Assembly: GCA_934515035.1 (NCBI GenBank)
Contig: CAKSXP010000064.1
Location: forward strand, 1 to 8,946
DNA length: 8,946 nt
From: an uncultured Oscillospiraceae bacterium
GTDB lineage: Bacteria; Bacillota; Clostridia; Oscillospirales; Oscillospiraceae
Direction: 5' to 3'
The position numbers were made by a program, and so were the translations under genes. Shown piece by piece: positions 1 to 5,502 of this stretch; the first letter of the stretch is position 1; each line of letters begins with the position of its first letter. The notes beneath the pieces were generated by a model. That model was not told the DNA's origin. It saw only the letters and a list, made by a program, of their open reading frames with translations, and did not search any database.

Positions 1-1868
1 GTAAGGGATTTGCTGATATCCGTATTGGTCGTGTTATCACCAGACAAGGTCGCGTCCGCCAGCAGCCTGACGGTTTGCCCGTCAGTTGCCTCGTCCAGCG
101 CGGACTTCACGTCGGCATAATAGGTTTCGCCGATGACAGCCGCGAACTGGGTTCCACATACCGTGCACTTGCCGTCTTCACCGATGGTGCTCACGCCCTC
201 GGTGTTCGTGTGGGTGCAGGACAGACCGCAGGCGCACTTGTTGTCCACCATGGTGTGGGTGTGTTCTTTGACCGTCACATTTTGCAGAAAATCTCTCTTG
301 CTGCCGTCCTTTACGGTGCCCTCATTATACACGTCGTAGAAGGCATAGCCCTTTGCCAGCAGGGATATGGGCGGAATCTGGGAGGAGTTGTCGTCGAGGT
401 TCTGAAGCGTACTGAAGGTGCCGCCGCTGATGGCGATGATCCCGCCTTTGTTACAGAACAGTACACCGCCAAACGTACCGCCTGTGATGTTCAGCGTACC
501 GTCGTTCAACCATGTCCCCGCGTGCCCTGAGCCGCCGGAGACGGTGACGGTCACGCCCTTGCCTACTGCGGCGTTATACACCGTACCACCGGTGATGGTC
601 ACAGTGCCGCTGTTTTCTTTACAGAAAAGTCCCGTGGAAGAATCTGATGATGTTGTTCCAATTATTGCCTCGTCCTGAATGGACAGCTCTCCTCTAACGA
701 ACTTGAGCGTGGTGATCCTGCCGTTCGTACCGGTACCTTCACGGCTGCCCATAACGGTCAGGTTGCCGTCGGCAGATTCAAGGATCCCGCCTTCTTCGTC
801 AGAGACCATCTCGCCCACGACGAGATAATCCGCCGTCTTGCCGTTCAGGTCCAGCGTCAGCTGCTTCTTGACGACGGCCATCTGCGCTTCACCCGCTTCA
901 ACGGCGCTCCAATCTGTCGTATAGTTCGCCAGCAGTTTGACGGTGTCGCCGTCCTGTGCCGCGTTCAGCGCTGCCGGGAGAGATTCGTATGTACCTCCAT
1001 CCGTGCCGTCCGCTCTTGTCACCGAGGCGGCTTCAACGGTGGCCTCACTGACGGTGAGTGTCTCATAATTATCCGTCATGTCCGACTCGTAGTTTGCGGT
1101 CTCGGCAGTCCTTGCATAGATATAATACGTACCGGGTTCGCTGATCGTGGTGTTTTCGTCTATCCTGGGAATGGCCTCGCTGTCTTCAAACTCCGAATCG
1201 CCGACCAGGAATTTATACAAGGTGTAATAATATGTAACCTCTGCCTCTTCCTCCACGCCGCCGACAGACAGAAGAGGAAGAAGCTTTTCGACCGTCGTGC
1301 ACACCGTTCTGGAGAGAGCGAGCGTCACTTTGGGCCACGCTTTGTTGATCGTACCGTCGATCGTAAACTTTTCCTCGCCCGCTCTGAGCTTGTACTTCGC
1401 TTCCGCATCGCCGATAAGCGTGAGCTCTACCGCAACTGTATGGTCTCCCGCTTCCGGAGAATCAAAGGTTTTCACGGCCTCGCAGTCCTTGCCTTCCTCA
1501 AGAAGTATCTCATTGCTGCCGTCGGTGAATGGGAAAGTGACCTTTATCGTGCTGCCGTCCGTCGTGCCGTCATAGCTGCGACCAATGGACTGGCTCCGCG
1601 ACGTGTCGCGCCAGATCTCCGTTCTCGTATCTTCTCCGGGGATGTATGTACCGCCGCCCCCTTCCGTCGGTCCTCCGGGCGGAACATAGATACCGCCGCC
1701 TTCGTCGTCCGGGGTATCGGCGGGATCGCAGACCACACCGTCACCGGCCGGACCGGCGACGTTCTCTCCCTCCATGTCTCCGTCCGCTCCATCGGCGAAA
1801 GCCGCCGCGGGAAGAAGCGTCAGGCAGAGCACGAATGCCATGAACAGGCTCAAAACTCTTTTGTTCAT
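1..1868 (-). CDS. Large secreted/surface protein with Ig-like segments and beta-helix repeats (3' end outside window)
   Basis: The reading frame is open from an ATG at 1868 to the left edge, giving 622 residues with no stop, so the C-terminus is missing. The start is supported by AAGGAG at 1880-1875, 6 nt upstream. Residues 1-25 form a signal peptide (KR n-region, hydrophobic core, AFA|D cleavage near 25). Residues 26-80 are an acidic Gly/Pro-rich linker with two similar units, GGGIYVPPG and GGGTYIPG. Residues ~90-280 look like Ig/MBG-type beta domains ('EPGTYYIYARTAETANY'). A module 'TYESLPAALNAAQDGDTVKLLA' type (from ~293) recurs as 'YYADVKSALDEATDGQTVRLLA' type (from ~583). Between them, residues ~410-490 show beta-helix rungs ending in SGG/TGG. 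A Cys pair motif (CAC at 545-547, CTVC at 568-571) precedes the second module. It probably acts at or outside the cell surface as an adhesin or structural protein; no catalytic motif was seen. The anchor, if any, lies outside the window. Confidence 0.85.
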   Translation of the reverse strand, partial: MNKRVLSLFMAFVLCLTLLPAAAFADGADGDMEGENVAGPAGDGVVCDPADTPDDEGGGIYVPPGGPTEGGGGTYIPGEDTRTEIWRDTSRSQSIGRSYDGTTDGSTIKVTFPFTDGSNEILLEEGKDCEAVKTFDSPEAGDHTVAVELTLIGDAEAKYKLRAGEEKFTIDGTINKAWPKVTLALSRTVCTTVEKLLPLLSVGGVEEEAEVTYYYTLYKFLVGDSEFEDSEAIPRIDENTTISEPGTYYIYARTAETANYESDMTDNYETLTVSEATVEAASVTRADGTDGGTYESLPAALNAAQDGDTVKLLANYTTDWSAVEAGEAQMAVVKKQLTLDLNGKTADYLVVGEMVSDEEGGILESADGNLTVMGSREGTGTNGRITTLKFVRGELSIQDEAIIGTTSSDSSTGLFCKENSGTVTITGGTVYNAAVGKGVTVTVSGGSGHAGTWLNDGTLNITGGTFGGVLFCNKGGIIAISGGTFSTLQNLDDNSSQIPPISLLAKGYAFYDVYNEGTVKDGSKRDFLQNVTVKEHTHTMVDNKCACGLSCTHTNTEGVSTIGEDGKCTVCGTQFAAVIGETYYADVKSALDEATDGQTVRLLADATLSGDNTTNTDISKSL

Positions 1869-1910
1869 AAGATTCTCCTTTGGAAATATGCGTTGATGTT
1901 TCTATGTCCG

Positions 1911-1928
1911 GCCCGTTCAGAAACGGGC
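1911..1928. terminator. GC-rich hairpin between the LuxR regulator gene and the secreted protein gene
   Basis: Arms GCCCGTT (1911-1917) and AACGGGC (1922-1928) form a perfect 7-bp stem with the 4-base loop CAGA. Read on the plus strand it is followed by ACAG and then five T (1933-1937), so it resembles an intrinsic terminator for plus-strand transcripts. Read on the minus strand, the direction of both flanking genes, it is preceded by an A-run just after the LuxR stop codon but has no T-run after it. It may partly uncouple the regulator gene from the secreted protein gene, or block antisense transcription. The hairpin is seen directly; its function is inferred. Confidence 0.45.
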
Positions 1929-1935
1929 ACAGTTT

Positions 1936-4299
1936 TTATATGTCCTCCGAAATCAGACGCAGCTTCTTTGCGGCGGTTTTCGCCTCGCTGCGGCGGCTGA
2001 CATTCAGCTTGGTCAGAATGTGCCGCACATGTGTCTTGACGGTTGGGAGCTTGATATTCAGGATCTCTCCGATCTCGGCATTGCTCTTGTCGGCGCAGAT
2101 CAGCCGCAGGACCTGAAGTTCCGCCGCCGTCAGCTCTTCGCCTGGCGGCAGTGGCGGCTGTAAAAACGCCGGATAACAGGACGCCAGCATCCGCACGGCG
2201 CTCATAAGACGGCTGCCCCATTTGCCGTCTTTGTCCCACGGAAGCGTCTCCAGCAACGGAAGCGCCGCATTCCCGTATATACTGACAGTCCGGATGAAGG
2301 AAAATTCCCTCGCGGCATCCAGCGCCGCCGTCAGTCGCTCCTGCCATTCCTTATTATCCTGCCTGTACAGGGCGATGGCGCAGAGCATATCCAGGTGGAT
2401 GCCGTCAATGTGCCGCTGACAGGCCATGCAATACGTTCTCATCGGTGCGAGTGTCAGAAGCGCGGCGTCCGGTCTGCCGTCCGCAAGTTCCGCCATTGCC
2501 TGTGTCAGGTACTGATACCGTTTCATCACGTTCAGCTGCTGCGGGTCCTTCGGCGCTTTTTCCCGGTACCAGTTTTCCGCAGTGTCCCTGTCCCCGGTTT
2601 GCAGCGCGATACGGCACAGCATCGCGTCAAGGTTGGGCAGGAACCTCTTTTGTCCCTGCTGCACAAAGCGTGTCCGCAGAAGCTCCAGAGTATGGCGCGC
2701 GTCATCCGCGCGGCCGGACGCAAACTGACTGCGGCTCAAAAGCCCCACAGCGGCAAACTCGATGTCCGGCGTTCCATTTTTCCGTATCTCCTGGATACGG
2801 GCCATCATGGAGAGCATTCGGGCGGAGATATCTTCCCCCTTTTCGAACTTGCTCTCCGCCAGCGCAATGTCCGCAAGACCGAAGCCGTCCTTCCCCAGCA
2901 CAGCTTCCACGGGGACGCGCAGCATCTGATAGAGCAGGTCGTCCCGCCTGCTCCATGCGGAAAAGTCCTTTCCGCCGTTCATAATGCCGGGCAGCGTGCT
3001 GGTAACGGAGAAGGGCGGGAGCGAGATATCCTTGCTGCGCAGCAGGCGGAACACGGCGGGAAACGTTTCGACCAGCGTTTCCACGCTCCGCTGAGGCAGG
3101 GCAATATCCAGCCACGCAAGACGGCTGCGGGCCTGCCTGCCCGCGGCGTCCTGTCTCCCGCGCTGCTCGGAAAAGCGCCTCAGCTCCTGATACCAGCGCT
3201 CGGAGCCCTCGTAATCGGCCGCCAGCGCGCAGAGCATGCTCATACCCTGCATCAGCGCAGGTGATGCCAGAATTTCGGACTCTGGCAGACCGCGGTAATA
3301 GACCTCCATCTCGCTGTAATGTCCCATGCCGGGGTGGAGCTCAGCGTTGCGTATCAGCAGCTCAGAGACCTTGGAATGATCTCCGCCTTTCGTATAGCAC
3401 TCCAGCGCGCGGGCGTAGTCCTCTTTCAGTTCATAGTACAGGCCGCCGCGGCAAAAAAGCGCCCTGCGTTTTTCCTCGGTATATTCCCGCTCCAGCTCCC
3501 AGAGCAAAAACGCTCGGAACTGGGGCCAGAAGCGGAAATGCTGTATATCATCATAGCGAAGCATGGTGGTGTTACTCAGCAGCCACTCCAGCAGATCGGC
3601 AGCGCGCGGATCGCCGCTCACCATCCGTGCCATTTCCAGATCAAAGCGGTCAAAGGGCGCAAGCTCCAGCAGAAAGCGCCGCAGCGGCAGATCGAAGCGC
3701 CGGTAGATATTCGCCTCAAAATACAGAAACACCTGCCGGCGTGCCTGCGCCACTATCTCCTGACCGAAGGGCTTTCCGCCGGACATGCACTGAGCGGCGA
3801 TGACCACGCCCAGCGGGTAGCCGATGGAGCTTCTCAGAATGCTGCCAATCTCGCTTTCCGTCACGGCAGTCCCGCGGGCGGCAAAAAGCTTTCGGATGTC
3901 ATCGTGATCGAAAAAAAGGTCCTCCGCTGTCAGCACAGTCATCAGACCCGTATACTGAAACGCCATCAGGCAGCCGGGCGGCGTGCCGCGGGAAAGCAGT
4001 ACAAAACGGCGCTCCGGGTTCGAGCGGATCAGCTCGCAAAGGGCTTGCTGTTCCGGCTCATCCTGCATGAGCTGGAGGTCGTCGATCATCAGAATGTCCC
4101 AGTCCTGCGCCGTTGATGGGATGACACAGTCTGCACTTCCCATGTTCAGACGCAGAACATTCCGCCCGTGCAGCAGAGCTTCGGCCAGAGTGGTCTTTCC
4201 GAAACCGCATGGGGCGCTGAAAAATAGAATGCGTCCGCTGCTCATAAACCTGTCGAATTGTCGCTGTATAGAGGGTTTTATGATAATGGTCCCGGTCAT
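1936..4299 (-). CDS. MalT/LAL-type LuxR-family transcriptional regulator with N-terminal P-loop ATPase
   Basis: This is a 787-residue protein when started at the ATG at 4299. Residues 29-37 (APCGFGKTT) are a Walker A loop and residues 68-74 (DILMIDD) a Walker B motif, as in STAND ATPases of the MalT class. Residues ~300-700 are helix-rich with TPR-like character ('GGLYYELKEDYARALECYTKGG'), the part that in MalT-like proteins senses an inducer. Residues 723-787 are a LuxR HTH (LTAAELQVLRLICADKSNAE, then TVKTHVRHILTKL). MalT is about 900 residues, so this is a somewhat shorter relative. The family acts in the cytoplasm as an ATP-dependent, ligand-triggered activator. A longer frame begins at an ATG at 4392, but that codon overlaps the end of a promoter -10 box and has no good ribosome site, so 4299 is preferred. 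The likely target is the secreted protein gene 67 bp downstream, by proximity only. Confidence 0.9.
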   Translation of the reverse strand: MTGTIIIKPSIQRQFDRFMSSGRILFFSAPCGFGKTTLAEALLHGRNVLRLNMGSADCVIPSTAQDWDILMIDDLQLMQDEPEQQALCELIRSNPERRFVLLSRGTPPGCLMAFQYTGLMTVLTAEDLFFDHDDIRKLFAARGTAVTESEIGSILRSSIGYPLGVVIAAQCMSGGKPFGQEIVAQARRQVFLYFEANIYRRFDLPLRRFLLELAPFDRFDLEMARMVSGDPRAADLLEWLLSNTTMLRYDDIQHFRFWPQFRAFLLWELEREYTEEKRRALFCRGGLYYELKEDYARALECYTKGGDHSKVSELLIRNAELHPGMGHYSEMEVYYRGLPESEILASPALMQGMSMLCALAADYEGSERWYQELRRFSEQRGRQDAAGRQARSRLAWLDIALPQRSVETLVETFPAVFRLLRSKDISLPPFSVTSTLPGIMNGGKDFSAWSRRDDLLYQMLRVPVEAVLGKDGFGLADIALAESKFEKGEDISARMLSMMARIQEIRKNGTPDIEFAAVGLLSRSQFASGRADDARHTLELLRTRFVQQGQKRFLPNLDAMLCRIALQTGDRDTAENWYREKAPKDPQQLNVMKRYQYLTQAMAELADGRPDAALLTLAPMRTYCMACQRHIDGIHLDMLCAIALYRQDNKEWQERLTAALDAAREFSFIRTVSIYGNAALPLLETLPWDKDGKWGSRLMSAVRMLASCYPAFLQPPLPPGEELTAAELQVLRLICADKSNAEIGEILNIKLPTVKTHVRHILTKLNVSRRSEAKTAAKKLRLISEDI

Positions 4300-4303
4300 T
4301 TTT

Positions 4304-4309
4304 CCCTCC
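4304..4309 (-). promoter_or_regulatory. Ribosome binding site that sets the LuxR regulator start
   Basis: On the minus strand GGAGGG lies 4 nt upstream of the ATG at 4299, a near-perfect Shine-Dalgarno. None of the upstream in-frame ATGs (4392, 4356, 4311) has a comparable site, and the ATG at 4311 directly abuts this sequence. It therefore decides the start in favour of 4299. Confidence 0.8.
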
Positions 4310-4336
4310 ATTTGATGCAGAGTGAAGTATTTTCGA

Positions 4337-4350
4337 GGGGGTTCCCCCCC
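4337..4350 (-). promoter_or_regulatory. GC hairpin with GGAA loop in the 5' leader of the LuxR regulator
   Basis: On the minus strand seven G are followed by AA and five C. This allows a 5-bp G:C stem (4350-4346 with 4341-4337) closed by a GGAA loop of the GNRA type. It lies in the predicted leader, about 28 nt upstream of the ribosome site. The C-tract continues into CCCTC (4339-4335), which is also complementary to GAGGG of the ribosome site (4308-4304). Structure is inferred from complementarity only; a regulatory role is speculative. Confidence 0.4.
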
Positions 4351-4383
4351 GGTCATAGGTCTTTCGACACGAATCCCATTTGT

Positions 4384-4411
4384 ATTATACATGTCCGCCC
4401 CGAAATGTAAA
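4384..4411 (-). promoter_or_regulatory. Sigma-70-type promoter of the LuxR regulator
   Basis: On the minus strand, TTTACA (4411-4406) is separated by 16 bp from a perfect TATAAT (4389-4384). This predicts transcription starting near 4377 and a leader of roughly 75-80 nt before the ATG at 4299. The -10 box partly follows the in-frame ATG at 4392, so that ATG would not be in the mRNA. Confidence 0.7.
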
Positions 4412-4438
4412 TCATCCCAAAGAATGATGCGAAATGAT
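4411..4438. repeat. AATGAT direct repeats and ATCAT inverted copy beside the LuxR promoter
   Basis: AATGAT occurs at 4423-4428 and again at 4433-4438, exactly one helical turn (10 bp) apart. ATCAT at 4411-4415 forms an inverted pair with ATGAT at 4424-4428. The cluster abuts the -35 box (4406-4411), a usual place for activator binding. The same hexamer appears twice in the lysR/flavoenzyme intergenic region (5399-5404, 5455-5460). The region is AT-rich, so chance remains possible. Confidence 0.3.
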
Positions 4439-4450
4439 CGGCGTCCGCCG
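4439..4450 (-). terminator. Weak hairpin after lysR, possible inefficient terminator
   Basis: CGGCG and CGCCG arms enclose only two bases, or equally CGGC/GCCG around a 4-base loop, about 20 nt after the LysR stop codon on the minus strand. Only ATCATTTC follows, not a real T-run. No better terminator is visible between lysR and the LuxR promoter, so some read-through from lysR into the LuxR gene is possible. Confidence 0.2.
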
Positions 4451-4470
4451 GAGCGCTTTGCATGGGCTGT

Positions 4471-5343
4471 TCAGCCGGCATAGAACCGCTTCAGAAAATC
4501 TGCAAATTCGCCTGCCGCCGCGCTCATTTCCCTGTAACGCTGCCGTGAGCACAAAACATCGTATGTGAGCGGAAGTCCGTTCTTTGTTACAATGGCACAG
4601 TTTATACCCTCCGTCATTCCGGGGCTGCTTTCGGAAAGGAAACGGTAATAGTCCCGCGAAAGCACCGTCACTCCAAATCCGCTGCGGACAAGCCCCAGCG
4701 CCAGCGCGGCATCCCCGCAGTCAAAGCAGAGATTTCCGCTGAAATTTGGGCTGGCATATACGGCGTCCAGCCTGTGATAGTTTTCGAACTGGATGATACG
4801 CATGTCCCGTATCTCCTCGACCGGTATTTCCGTTCCGCTTTTTCCCCCAAGCAGAACAAAGCCGTCCGTATACAGCTTCCATACCTCTATCACCGGGGAA
4901 TGCGCACTCTCGGGAGAAAAGACAAAATCCGCGCTCGAGGTCTCGCAATAATTCTTGATCTCCCGCGCAGACAGGCGCTCCTCCTCAACATGCAGTTCCG
5001 GCCGTTCCGCGCAGAACGCATAAAGCGCGCGCGTTATGAGACCGTGCTGAGTCGTTCCGAAGCGCAGAGTCTCCGCCTCCGGTTTTTTCAGCGCATCAAG
5101 CCGCTCGCGCGCGTTTCCGATCTCCGCAAAGATCTTATCCGCATTCTCCAGAAAGAGTTCCCCCGCGCGATTGAGATACAGCTTTCCGCGCTCTCGTTCA
5201 AAAAGCTGAGTATCGAGGTCCGTCTCCAGCGCGGATATCGCCCGGCTGAGCGCCGGCTGGGTTATATGAAGCTCCGACGCCGCGGCGGTCATATTTCCCG
5301 TGCGCGCCAACGCCCGAAAATAATCTATCTGAAACAGTTCCAT
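4471..5343 (-). CDS. LysR-family transcriptional regulator, divergent from the flavoenzyme operon
   Basis: The 290-residue length is normal for the family. Residues 1-60 are the LysR winged helix-turn-helix: MELFQIDYFRALARTGNMTA, then the recognition region ITQPALSRAISALE with QLFER closing the wing. The rest is a periplasmic-binding-protein-like effector domain, with features such as 'GLVRSGFGVTVLSRDYY' near residues 215-231 typical of the second lobe. The ATG at 5343 is preceded by AAAGGA at a 9-nt spacing. The gene is divergent from the flavoenzyme gene, with 159 bp between start codons. That is the usual layout for a LysR protein that represses itself and activates the neighbour on binding a substrate-related inducer. 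Family assignment is firm; the target is inferred from layout and the inducer is unknown. No convincing own promoter was found: TTGAAA-N17-TAAAAA exists but its -10 overlaps the ribosome site. Confidence 0.93.
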   Translation of the reverse strand: MELFQIDYFRALARTGNMTAAASELHITQPALSRAISALETDLDTQLFERERGKLYLNRAGELFLENADKIFAEIGNARERLDALKKPEAETLRFGTTQHGLITRALYAFCAERPELHVEEERLSAREIKNYCETSSADFVFSPESAHSPVIEVWKLYTDGFVLLGGKSGTEIPVEEIRDMRIIQFENYHRLDAVYASPNFSGNLCFDCGDAALALGLVRSGFGVTVLSRDYYRFLSESSPGMTEGINCAIVTKNGLPLTYDVLCSRQRYREMSAAAGEFADFLKRFYAG

Positions 5344-5396
5344 GCCCTCACATCCTTTTTAATAACTTTATCACATTTTTTCAAAGGGGTCGAGAG

Positions 5397-5438
5397 CCAA
5401 TGATTATTATTAATCGGATCATAACACTAAGGCATTGG
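5397..5438. promoter_or_regulatory. Nested inverted repeats between lysR and the flavoenzyme gene, candidate LysR operator
   Basis: Three dyads share this stretch. CCAATG (5397-5402) pairs with CATTGG (5433-5438). ATGAT (5400-5404) pairs with ATCAT (5418-5422), with 13 bp between. GATTA (5402-5406) pairs with TAATC (5411-5415), with 4 bp between. The outer right arm overlaps the flavoenzyme -35 box. LysR proteins usually bind an interrupted dyad well upstream plus a second site near -35, which fits. The repeats are seen; binding is inferred. Confidence 0.45.
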
Positions 5439-5465
5439 ACACATACGTGGCGGAAATGATAAAAT
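5436..5465 (+). promoter_or_regulatory. Predicted promoter of the flavoenzyme operon
   Basis: TGGACA (5436-5441; 5 of 6 consensus bases) and TAAAAT (5460-5465; 5 of 6) are separated by 18 bp. The start of transcription would be near 5472, giving a leader of about 30 nt that holds the AAGGAAAGGA ribosome site (5484-5493). The slightly long spacer suits an activator-dependent promoter. Confidence 0.5.
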
Positions 5466-5502
5466 CAATAGCAGATATTATTCAAGGAAAGGATGACAAC
5501 AC

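Noticed and set aside
1869..1935. Separate promoter for the secreted protein gene
   Set aside because: CATATT is the only -10-like hexamer and has no -35 match at a suitable distance.
75..2000. Plus-strand frames opposite the secreted protein gene
   Set aside because: The minus-strand frame has a signal peptide, a ribosome site and repeated domains; the plus-strand frames are short overlapping shadows.
2395..4116. Long plus-strand frames (289 and 265 codons) opposite the LuxR regulator
   Set aside because: They are antisense to a well-supported coding region, and their low-complexity Arg/Pro/Ala-rich translations show no motif.
5356..5384. TTGAAA-N17-TAAAAA as a lysR promoter on the minus strand
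   Set aside because: The -10 box overlaps the AAAGGA ribosome site, so the predicted start of transcription would fall after it.
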